NCBI GenBank assembly: GCA_023299965.1
Contig: JALZVN010000311.1
Location: forward strand, 1 to 5,308
Direction: 5' to 3'
Length of the DNA: 5,308 nucleotides
Source: Saprospiraceae bacterium
GTDB taxonomy: Bacteria > Bacteroidota > Bacteroidia > Chitinophagales > Saprospiraceae
Position numbers and translations under genes: made by a program. Each line of letters begins with the position of its first letter. Positions within the stretch are counted from its first letter, which is position 1. Below, one piece after another: positions 1 to 5,149 of this stretch. A model generated the notes under the pieces. That model worked only from the letters and a program-made list of their open reading frames with translations. It did no database searches and had not been told where the DNA came from.

Positions 1-611
1 TGTAATATTGATCTACCGATCAATGGTCTCTCGTCTATATTTTTCTTCGCTCTGAATTTTCGTCCCTTGATATCGGAGGCAAATAGAGCAGTGCGCCTAC
101 TATACATGGGATCCGATGCCAGCGGAATCCCCTCAGATTCTAAGTGTACTCTTATTTGGTGAGTTCTTCCAGTGAGTATTTCCACTTCAAGCACAGTGAA
201 ATCTTTGAATGATTCTAGTATCTTAAATTTGGTGATAGATTCTTTGCCTCGCTTATCGATACGCATTCTATCCTTATGATTTGGAGTAGGCGCTATCTTC
301 TTGTCAATGGTGCCGGTCTCCTCAAAAGGACGCCCATCTACCACAGTGAGATAGAATTTTTGAATTTTTCTTTGCTCAAAAAGTTGGGAAAATTGCTTGT
401 GTGCTTTAGCGTTTTTTGCAAATAGTAGAATACCACTAGTCTCTTTATCTAATCGATGCACGGTGAAGATTTCCTCAGCGGCACTATTGAGTAGTTTGAG
501 CAGATTGGGTTTATCTGTACTATACCGATCAGGAAGGGTCAGCATACCCGCAGGCTTGTTAACTATGATGATATGATCATCTTCAAATACTATATCAAGT
601 TTCTTCTTCAA
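1..611 (-). CDS. RluA-family RNA pseudouridine synthase, 3' end missing
   Basis: This enzyme converts uridine to pseudouridine in rRNA or tRNA in the cytoplasm; the target base cannot be told from sequence. Translated by hand, 203 codons are visible with no internal stop. Family marks in order: DDHIIIVNKPAGMLTLP (residues 11-27), the catalytic motif HRLDKETSG (52-60) with catalytic Asp55, KFYLTVVDG (85-93), the RGKESITKF segment (121-129), and GRTHQIRVHL (148-157). No S4 RNA-binding domain precedes the catalytic domain, as in the short members of the family. The gene runs off the left edge; from RPLIGR near residue 195, I infer that about 30-40 residues are missing. The proposed start is TTG at 611-609, because the next upstream in-frame stop is a TAG at 644-642 and no ATG or GTG lies between. 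No Shine-Dalgarno is seen. The family call is secure; the start is less so. Confidence 0.93.
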   Translation of the reverse strand, partial: MKKKLDIVFEDDHIIIVNKPAGMLTLPDRYSTDKPNLLKLLNSAAEEIFTVHRLDKETSGILLFAKNAKAHKQFSQLFEQRKIQKFYLTVVDGRPFEETGTIDKKIAPTPNHKDRMRIDKRGKESITKFKILESFKDFTVLEVEILTGRTHQIRVHLESEGIPLASDPMYSRRTALFASDIKGRKFRAKKNIDERPLIGRSIL

Positions 612-631
612 AAGGAGCTTTTTAGCGCTTG

Positions 632-639
632 CAAAAATA
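632..639 (-). promoter_or_regulatory. Candidate -7 promoter element for the pseudouridine synthase gene
   Basis: The minus strand reads TATTTTTG, which fits the Bacteroidota -7 consensus TAnnTTTG, 20 bases before the proposed TTG start. The same octamer occurs just upstream of ribF. No TTG or TTTG is found 17-23 bases upstream where the -33 element should be, so this is only half a promoter. A second minus-strand match, TACTTTTG, lies at 729-722, also without a -33 partner. Confidence 0.35.
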
Positions 640-740
640 CGCTAATAGTGATTACCGATTGTCATAAATGAGGTATAATTCTTACAAGATATCGATGATA
701 TTAATTAAGATATAGGGGAGTCAAAAGTAGATATTTGTCT

Positions 741-900
741 TTTGGGGTCTACTCCAGTCCCGCGAAAAAGCGGTACGGAGTCGGGTCTTCCGTTCCTACC
801 GACGAAAAAGTCGGTACCACTTCACCCCCTAGCCTCTAACGCGCTCTGCCCTGGCTACAAGCTATACGAGCTTTGTCGAGCTCCCAGACCTGCGGTCCTT
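741..900. repeat. GC-rich cluster of small hairpins (REP-like)
   Basis: By hand count this block is about 57% GC and differs from its AT-rich surroundings. Four structures follow one another. First, ACTCC (751-755) pairs with GGAGT (777-781) around an inner CCGC/GCGG stem with loop GAAAAA (764-769). Second, TACCGAC (797-803) pairs with GTCGGTA (810-816), again with loop GAAAAA. Third, three AGCT words at 860, 869 and 879 allow two exclusive hairpins. Fourth, GACC-TGC-GGTC lies at 887-897. Such clusters are usually dispersed intergenic repeats. A role in ending or protecting the upstream ribF-glycosyltransferase transcript is possible but is inference. Confidence 0.55.
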
Positions 901-1028
901 CGCGATGTAGATTATGTGATACGGCACAAATGGGATGTTCTAGATGTAGGTTCTATTGATTGTATGAGGATTGGAATTTAACCTTGACTTGGCTATCAGA
1001 TAGAGTATCTTATCTGGAGCTATTTAAC

Positions 1029-1161
1029 AATGGTTCGGTAATAAATGCTAAATCACTGACTAGCAGTATATTATTAAAAGCACTTCAGTTACGCAATGCG
1101 CTGAAAATAAAGCAATTAAGTCAAAAGTGATTTAGTATTTTACAAAAATTACCGAACCATT
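1029..1161. repeat. 133-bp long inverted-repeat element, MITE-like or terminator-like
   Basis: The ends are perfect 14-bp inverted repeats: AATGGTTCGGTAAT (1029-1042) and ATTACCGAACCATT (1148-1161). Next comes a 15-bp stem, 1043-1057 with 1126-1140, containing one G-T pair, after a 7-base bulge at 1141-1147. GACT (1058-1061) and AGTC (1119-1122) may extend it. The loop holds a further hairpin: TTCAG (1084-1088) with CTGAA (1101-1105) enclosing CGC-AAT-GCG (1092-1100). T1160-T1165 follows the right arm on the plus strand. The right end lies two bases from the glycosyltransferase stop codon (1164-1166). The design fits a miniature inverted-repeat transposable element or an insertion-sequence remnant. 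No clear target-site duplication is visible, and a large bidirectional transcript-end structure is the alternative. Confidence 0.7.
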
Positions 1162-1163
1162 TT

Positions 1164-2201
1164 TTAATTAAATTCGGAAAATTTCTTCTGTCCTTTGAGG
1201 TAGTAATGGGTGAGGATGCTTTTGGATATACGACCCGTTTCATTAGGTGTCGCTGCGCTTTGGAGGGATTGGATTAGCTTCCGTTTTTTTCTAAACTTTC
1301 CGAGTGCACCATAAAAGGACATATGTGCTTTGAAGACAGCAAAGAAGGCGCCCACTTGACCTTTAGCTAAAAATGACAAGGCAGCTACGCCATCTAAAAT
1401 CATCCGTCTGATCAAAACTGATAGGAGCCGATTTGATGATTCATTTTTGAGAATCATCTGAAGACTATTTCTAAAATTCAAAAAGGTCTTTCTGGAGGAT
1501 GCGTAAGACAAGGTACCTCCTCCAACATGATAAACAGTGGACAGCGGTTGGTACATAATTTTCTTACCCAGAGATTTAAAACGCCAACACAAGTCTATTT
1601 CTTCCATGTGTGCAAAGAAGTCTTTGTCGAATCCGCCAATGTCTATAAACTCCTCTGTGCGCAGGGCGATGGCTGCGCCAGATGCCCAGAATATTTCTGA
1701 GGATTCATTGTATTGATTTAGATCCTTTTCGAGACTTTGGAAAATGCGTCCTCGACAAAAAGGGTAGTAGAGTTTGTCTACGAATCCTCCTGCTGCCCCA
1801 GCATATTCAAAAAATTCTGGAGCCTTTTGGTCCATGATCTTAGGCTGAACTGCAGCGATGTTTTTGTCTTGTTCCAATAAATCAATTAATGGAGTGATCC
1901 AGTCTGCCTTGATTTCAATATCTGAATTGAGTAGGATGCAGTAGGGGGTATCTACTTGCTCTATGGCGAGATTGTAGCCCTGTGCAAAGCCATGATTTTC
2001 TTGTAAAGCGATGACGCGGACTTGGGGGTATTGCTCCTCTAGATAAGAGATAGACTCGTCTGTAGAGGCATTATCTGCAATCACTAACTCTGTATTATCA
2101 GGAAGAAAATTTATCCATGATTGGGCAAAGCGTTTGATAAAGTCTAGGCCATTGTAGTTCAGTACAAGTACGGTACACAAAGACGGCTTAGTTGATTTCA
2201 A
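1164..2201 (-). CDS. Family 2 glycosyltransferase (GT-A fold)
   Basis: It transfers a sugar from a nucleotide-sugar donor to an acceptor glycan, probably at the inner face of the cytoplasmic membrane for surface polysaccharide; donor and acceptor are unknown. The protein has 345 residues. The N-terminal strand VLVLNYNG (11-18) and DNASTDES (43-50) form the nucleotide site. LNSDIEI (91-97) carries the DXD-like metal motif, and HMEEIDLCWR (198-207) matches the acceptor/catalytic segment of rhamnosyltransferase-like members. YHVGGGT (224-230) follows. Residues about 258-300 are hydrophobic and basic and may attach to the membrane. The start is TTG at 2201-2199, since a TAA stop lies three codons upstream and the first internal Met is far inside; TTG at codon 8 is an alternative. 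It follows ribF by 11 bases, so cotranscription and possible translational coupling are likely. Confidence 0.93.
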   Translation of the reverse strand: MKSTKPSLCTVLVLNYNGLDFIKRFAQSWINFLPDNTELVIADNASTDESISYLEEQYPQVRVIALQENHGFAQGYNLAIEQVDTPYCILLNSDIEIKADWITPLIDLLEQDKNIAAVQPKIMDQKAPEFFEYAGAAGGFVDKLYYPFCRGRIFQSLEKDLNQYNESSEIFWASGAAIALRTEEFIDIGGFDKDFFAHMEEIDLCWRFKSLGKKIMYQPLSTVYHVGGGTLSYASSRKTFLNFRNSLQMILKNESSNRLLSVLIRRMILDGVAALSFLAKGQVGAFFAVFKAHMSFYGALGKFRKKRKLIQSLQSAATPNETGRISKSILTHYYLKGQKKFSEFN

Positions 2202-2212
2202 ATCGATTTAGA

Positions 2213-3145
2213 TTATGCTTGAAGTATAGATACGGCAGATTGCTTATCTAGGTTTAATTGGTGGATCAAATCCTCCGTATTGGTGAATTCTATATCGTTT
2301 CTGATAAAATCAACTATCTCGACCTTTATCTCCTGGCCATAGATGTCTTCTTTAAAGTCAAAGATATTCACTTCTATGGTACGATTTGGAAGGTGCTTAT
2401 AAGAAGGACGATCTCCAATGTATAACATAGAATGGTAAATCTTATTATTTACTGTTGTCTTGCTCGCGTAGATGCCATATTTAGGAACCAGCTTGAAGCT
2501 ATTGGGTAGATAAATATTAGCCGTAGGGAAGCCAAGTGTATGCCCGATGTGTTCTCCGTGCTTAACTACCCCCGTCAATATATAGTGATATCCCAAGAGT
2601 GAATTGGCTTTCAAGATATTCCCTTCTCCAAGGAACTTTCTAATCTTGGTAGAACTGATGACAATATCACTAATCTGCTGAGCCGTTATTTCTTCTACTT
2701 TGTAGCCTCCCTTTTCTTGATGCCACTTGAGGAAGTTGATGTCTCCGCTTCTATTCAATCCAAACTTGTGGTCATGCCCTATGATGATTACGCCAGGATG
2801 AAATTTGTTGATCAGAAATTTTTCAATATACTCGTCAGCAGGTTGTTGCGAAAAGGCAACTGTAAAAGGAACAATAACTAAATGATCAATACCAAAATTG
2901 TCGAATAGGGCTATTTTCTCTGATGTAGAGTTGAGCAATTGTAGCGTCTTATCTTTTGGAAATACAACCTGCCTAGGATGTGGGTCAAAGGTGATGACTA
3001 TAGACTCTGTATTTAACTGTTTAGCCTCGGACTTTATTTTTTCTATTAATTTTTGATGACCATAGTGGACACCATCAAAGGAACCAATGGTAATCACTGG
3101 TTTATTGAAAATGGGCAAACTGTCGAGTCCTAAATGTACCTTCAT
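2213..3145 (-). CDS. ribF: Bifunctional riboflavin kinase / FAD synthetase
   Basis: It phosphorylates riboflavin to FMN and adenylates FMN to FAD in the cytosol. The 310-residue length is typical. The N-terminal FMN adenylyltransferase domain shows the nucleotidyl-transferase signature GSFDGVHYGH (21-30), FDPHP (53-57), GHDHKFG (123-129, usually GxDFxFG) and ISSTKIR (163-169). The C-terminal riboflavin kinase domain starts near residue 185, with GVVKHGEHIGHTLGFPTAN (192-210) holding the PTAN motif, then GIYA (224-227), IGDRPSY (243-249) and IEVNIFDF (257-264), where Glu258 matches the catalytic base. The ATG at 3145-3143 is a good start; no Shine-Dalgarno is present. It is the first gene of a two-gene unit with the glycosyltransferase, a link without obvious metabolic logic. 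I see no FMN riboswitch upstream. Confidence 0.97.
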   Translation of the reverse strand: MKVHLGLDSLPIFNKPVITIGSFDGVHYGHQKLIEKIKSEAKQLNTESIVITFDPHPRQVVFPKDKTLQLLNSTSEKIALFDNFGIDHLVIVPFTVAFSQQPADEYIEKFLINKFHPGVIIIGHDHKFGLNRSGDINFLKWHQEKGGYKVEEITAQQISDIVISSTKIRKFLGEGNILKANSLLGYHYILTGVVKHGEHIGHTLGFPTANIYLPNSFKLVPKYGIYASKTTVNNKIYHSMLYIGDRPSYKHLPNRTIEVNIFDFKEDIYGQEIKVEIVDFIRNDIEFTNTEDLIHQLNLDKQSAVSILQA

Positions 3146-3153
3146 AACGGGAG

Positions 3154-3161
3154 CAAAAATA
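3154..3161 (-). promoter_or_regulatory. Candidate -7 promoter element for ribF
   Basis: The minus strand reads TATTTTTG, fitting TAnnTTTG and identical to the element before the pseudouridine synthase gene. Only eight bases separate it from the ribF ATG, so a transcript starting here would have a very short leader or almost none. No TTG lies at the usual -33 distance. That region is occupied instead by a tandem AT-rich octamer (3179-3202). Confidence 0.35.
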
Positions 3162-3178
3162 GGTATTGTTGGGGAATT

Positions 3179-3202
3179 GTTTATTTGTTTATGGGTTTAT
3201 TT
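3179..3202. repeat. Three tandem AT-rich octamers upstream of ribF
   Basis: The plus strand reads GTTTATTT, GTTTATGG, GTTTATTT in direct succession with an exact 8-base period. The block starts 33 bases upstream of the ribF ATG and about 17 bases beyond its candidate -7 element, where an activator or UP-like sequence could act. A role is inferred from position only; low-complexity drift is the alternative. Confidence 0.4.
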
Positions 3203-3239
3203 ATGTTTTGGGATAGATGTTGATTTGATGATTCATGGA

Positions 3240-3270
3240 TTTGTTTAGGTATAAGAAGTAGTTAGTTTTG
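3240..3270 (+). promoter_or_regulatory. Near-consensus Bacteroidota promoter reading toward mrp
   Basis: TTTG (3240-3243) is followed after exactly 19 bases by TAGTTTTG (3263-3270). Both halves fit the Bacteroidota sigma-A pattern of TTTG near -33 and TAnnTTTG near -7, with a usual spacing. Transcription would start around 3275 and pass through the hairpin cluster, giving mrp an untranslated leader of about 490 bases, or making a separate small RNA. The GATTTG containing the -33 element is repeated at 3222-3227, and the two copies flank ATGATTCAT (3228-3236), a possible operator. The match is visible; activity is inferred. Confidence 0.5.
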
Positions 3271-3333
3271 ATTTCTAAGTCACTGGATTCTAGTATTATA
3301 TTCATTGTTTCATCATGTATTATTTGACGCTTT

Positions 3334-3353
3334 GGTGATTTTTGTAAAATGCT
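3334..3353 (+). repeat. 20-bp partial copy of the inverted-repeat element arm
   Basis: GGTGATTTTTGTAAAATGCT matches the minus strand of 1134-1153, GGTAATTTTTGTAAAATACT, at 18 of 20 positions. The 1134-1153 stretch is part of the right arm of the 133-bp element. No matching opposite arm is seen nearby, so this would be a degraded remnant or an isolated end. The sequence is AT-rich, so chance resemblance cannot be excluded. Confidence 0.35.
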
Positions 3354-3450
3354 TCAATAATATTGGAATAAAATATTAATAATCAGCCGTATATGGGTGA
3401 GCGAGAGCTTTTGTCATTTTCTGCAAGTCTGTGATGTATCATTTTAAATA

Positions 3451-3680
3451 AGGTGCTTGCCGAAGGCAAGGCACATAGAGCACGGAGTGCGTCAGGACAA
3501 GTGGTGGTAGCGGTATCCCGATGCGGGCAGGTAGGGGCGAATTGCATTCGCCCGAGCATAGCAACGGGCAGGTAGGGGCGAATTGCATTTGCCCGAGCAT
3601 TTGCCAATCGGGGTAGTAGCGGACGACGCGGTCCCGACGAAGAGACAAGGCTGCGCCGTAGTCTCTTGTACGGGATGGCC
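3451..3680. repeat. GC-rich hairpin-repeat cluster
   Basis: Hand count gives about 61% GC against AT-rich flanks. Structures in order are: GTGCTTGCC/GGCAAGGCAC (3453-3474, loop GAA, one bulged G); GCAC-GGA-GTGC (3480-3490); CCCG-ATG-CGGG (3517-3527); two 36-bp repeat copies each with an 8-bp stem (3524-3600); GCATTTGCC repeated at 3585-3593 and 3597-3605; and a compound hairpin (3632-3675). In the last, TCCCG pairs with CGGGA, then after a 3x3 internal loop AAGAGAC (3640-3646) pairs with GTCTCTT (3661-3667), with GGC-TGC-GCC inside. This resembles dispersed extragenic palindromic repeats. The cluster lies upstream of two divergent genes, so it is not simply a terminator. Confidence 0.65.
3524..3600. 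repeat. Two 36-bp direct repeat copies, each a TGC-loop hairpin
   Basis: Copies at 3524-3559 and 3565-3600 have a 41-base period and differ at one position (C3549 versus T3590). Each contains GGGCGAAT, the triloop TGC and its complement (3535-3553 and 3576-3594). The single change turns a G-C pair into a G-U pair in plus-strand RNA, so the stem survives there. The 5-base gap (AGCAA) and two copies argue against CRISPR. Confidence 0.8.
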
Positions 3681-3740
3681 CCAAATACAACAGCAAACCA
3701 TATTAGCCCTAATCCATTAACCTTTTGCCTTGATTATTGT

Positions 3741-3748
3741 TAGTTTTG
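3741..3748 (+). promoter_or_regulatory. Candidate proximal -7 element for mrp
   Basis: TAGTTTTG fits TAnnTTTG and is identical to the -7 element at 3263-3270. It lies 18 bases before the GTG start of mrp, giving a short leader. The nearest suitable TTTG (3724-3727) is only 13 bases upstream, shorter than the usual spacing, so this promoter looks weaker than the distal one. Confidence 0.4.
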
Positions 3749-3766
3749 CATATCAAATCATAGACA

Positions 3767-4858
3767 GTGGATACAGCACAGATATTAGAAAAATTGCAGG
3801 CAGTACCGGATCCTAAAACGGGGCGAGGTATCGTAGAGATGAATCGAGTACGGGATCTCGACGTGCAGGGAAATCGAATCAACTTTAGCTTGCATTTGCC
3901 GCAGTTAGAAGGGAATGAAAAGGGAGCTTTGAATATGGCCTGCCAGCAGGTATTGACGGAGGCATTTGGAGTGGTGGATGTGAATATTCACTTCGTAAAT
4001 GTACAACACACTGGAGGAAGCGCACTCGAGCAAGCTTTGCCACAAGTGAAAAATATCATAGCTGTTGGTTCAGGTAAAGGAGGAGTAGGGAAGTCTACGG
4101 TGGCACTAAACCTTGCTATTGCGCTGCAGAAATCAGGAGCGAAAGTAGGGCTTATAGATGCGGATATCTATGGACCGTCTATCCCTACAATGATCGGAAT
4201 GCCAACAGCAAAACCCAAAATAGAAACACTTTATGGGAAGCACAAAATCATTCCGATTGAGGCATTTGGCCTACAAGTAATGTCTGTAGGGTTTATCATA
4301 GAGCCAGAGGCGGCGATTGTATTGCGTGGACCTCGATTAGGGGGCATCGTCAAGCAATTTTTGAACGATGTGCTGTGGGGAGAGTTGGATTATTTGATAT
4401 TGGATTTGCCTCCTGGGACGGGAGATATACAGTTGACGATCGTGCAAACAGTGGCAGTGACTGGAGCAATTATGGTGACAACTCCTCAAGAGGTAGCTGT
4501 CATAGATGCTGTGAAGGCAGGAAATATGTTTCGCTTGCCAAATGTGAATGTCCCCATCCTTGGAGTGGTAGAAAATATGAGCTGGTTTACACCTGCAGAG
4601 CTGCCTAACAACAAGTACTACTTGTTTGGAAAAGGTGGGGGTAAAAAGTTAGCAAAGCACATGAGTACGATGCTATTGGGTCAAATACCAATCGTAGAAG
4701 GGATAAGGTCGGCTGGCGACACCGGTAAACCTGCATTTTTGGATAATAATGAGATTATTAATCAAGCTTTTCATAACTTGTCGAAGAATATGACGGCTCA
4801 ATTGGCTCTGAGACATGAAATGATGGCTCCCAGTCGTAAAGTCGAAATCAAAAGCTAG
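3767..4858 (+). CDS. mrp: Mrp/ApbC family P-loop ATPase, Fe-S cluster carrier
   Basis: A cytosolic member of the Mrp/NBP35 (SIMIBI) ATPases, thought to carry Fe-S clusters to apo-proteins. The length is 363 residues. An N-terminal MIP18/DUF59 domain (about 1-80) is followed by the deviant Walker A GKGGVGKS (103-110; signature Lys104 and Lys109), DADIYGPSIP (131-140), RGPRLGGIVKQFL (187-199) and the switch-II motif DLPPGTGD (213-220). Where E. coli Mrp has a CxxC that binds a bridging cluster, this protein reads FTPAELPNNKYYLFG (274-288). Its only cysteine is Cys59, in the N-terminal domain, so cluster binding must be different, shared or absent. The start is GTG at 3767-3769, with an in-frame TAG two codons upstream and no ATG near. 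A NifU-like gene follows after 26 bases, supporting the Fe-S role. Confidence 0.95.
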   Translation: MDTAQILEKLQAVPDPKTGRGIVEMNRVRDLDVQGNRINFSLHLPQLEGNEKGALNMACQQVLTEAFGVVDVNIHFVNVQHTGGSALEQALPQVKNIIAVGSGKGGVGKSTVALNLAIALQKSGAKVGLIDADIYGPSIPTMIGMPTAKPKIETLYGKHKIIPIEAFGLQVMSVGFIIEPEAAIVLRGPRLGGIVKQFLNDVLWGELDYLILDLPPGTGDIQLTIVQTVAVTGAIMVTTPQEVAVIDAVKAGNMFRLPNVNVPILGVVENMSWFTPAELPNNKYYLFGKGGGKKLAKHMSTMLLGQIPIVEGIRSAGDTGKPAFLDNNEIINQAFHNLSKNMTAQLALRHEMMAPSRKVEIKS

Positions 4859-4884
4859 ATTTAGCTAAAACGAAATAAATACAC

Positions 4885-5145
4885 ATGTCTCAACAAGAGA
4901 AAGACGATTTGCTCAAAAAAGTAGACCTTGCCCTTGAGGATCTGCGACCGCATCTCGCCGTAGATGGTGGCAATATCGAGGTAGTAGAGATTACAGATGA
5001 GTGCGTGGCTATGATCAAATGGTTAGGCAACTGTGAGGCGTGTAGTATGTCAGCGATGACTTTAAGAGCTGGTGTAGAAGAAACACTGCGCTCAAAAGTG
5101 CCACAAATCGTAGGTGTAAAACCTATCAACGGTTTCCAAAACTAA
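4885..5145 (+). CDS. NifU C-terminal-domain (Nfu-type) Fe-S scaffold/carrier protein
   Basis: A small cytosolic Nfu-domain protein of 86 residues, which in this family binds a [4Fe-4S] cluster between two subunits and passes it to client enzymes. DLRPHLAVDGGNIEVVEI (19-36) is the characteristic beginning of the domain, and GNCEACSMSAMTLRAGVEETL (48-68) holds the cluster-binding CxxC (Cys50, Cys53). Cys40 is extra and not part of the motif. There is no A-type or U-type N-terminal domain, so it is a free-standing Nfu, shorter than E. coli NfuA. It begins with ATG 26 bases after mrp, with no terminator or Shine-Dalgarno between, so the two are probably cotranscribed. Its CxxC could supply the cluster ligands that the adjacent Mrp lacks, which is inference. 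Confidence 0.95.
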   Translation: MSQQEKDDLLKKVDLALEDLRPHLAVDGGNIEVVEITDECVAMIKWLGNCEACSMSAMTLRAGVEETLRSKVPQIVGVKPINGFQN

Positions 5146-5149
5146 ACAT

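Larger units (their letters stand above)
612..1163. other. Intergenic region of 552 bases with hairpins and an inverted repeat
   Basis: It lies between the stop of the glycosyltransferase gene and the proposed start of the pseudouridine synthase gene, both on the minus strand. From left to right it holds an AT-rich stretch with a candidate promoter (612-740), a GC-rich hairpin cluster (about 741-900), a plain stretch (901-1028) and the 133-bp inverted-repeat element (1029-1161). Within the plain stretch, CAGATA (997-1002) can pair with TATCTG (1011-1016). I see no credible protein-coding gene and no tRNA here. Confidence 0.8.
3146..3766. other. Divergent intergenic region of 621 bases between ribF and mrp
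   Basis: The left half (3146-3450) is strongly AT-rich and holds the ribF upstream signals, a plus-strand promoter candidate (3240-3270) and a 20-bp match (3334-3353) to the inverted-repeat element near position 1134. The right half holds the GC-rich hairpin cluster (about 3451-3680), then a short AT-rich stretch with a -7-like element before mrp. Three overlapping minus-strand reading frames cross the cluster; they are translations of the repeats in different frames and I do not regard them as genes. Confidence 0.8.

Noticed and set aside
742..981. 79-codon plus-strand open frame starting with TTG
   Set aside because: It runs straight through the hairpin cluster, so its composition is dictated by palindromes. 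It has no recognisable domain and no promoter or neighbour support.
960..1130. Open plus-strand frame ending LRNALKIKQLSQK before TGA, possibly a transposase tail
   Set aside because: It looks protein-like and crosses the left arm of the inverted repeat, but I could not assign it to a transposase family and no conserved catalytic motif is present. A protein search of this frame would decide.
1029..1170. Simple intrinsic terminator for the glycosyltransferase gene
   Set aside because: On the minus strand the structure is not followed by a T-run; the T-run (1160-1165) is on the plus strand, where no gene ends. Termination remains possible but is not the simplest reading.
3146..3200. FMN riboswitch upstream of ribF
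   Set aside because: The candidate leader is very short and AT-rich and lacks the conserved RFN core; nothing resembling the multi-branched structure is seen.
3524..3600. CRISPR-like repeat pair
   Set aside because: Only two copies, a 5-base spacer and no cas genes; the repeats are hairpins in a palindromic cluster.
3383..3701. Three overlapping minus-strand open frames of 69-85 codons
   Set aside because: They translate the same GC-rich repeats in different frames, giving recurring RANAIRPYLP-like strings; typical of spurious repeat-derived proteins.
4375..4608. Plus-strand open frame inside mrp
   Set aside because: It overlaps the well-supported mrp coding frame and resembles no family I know.
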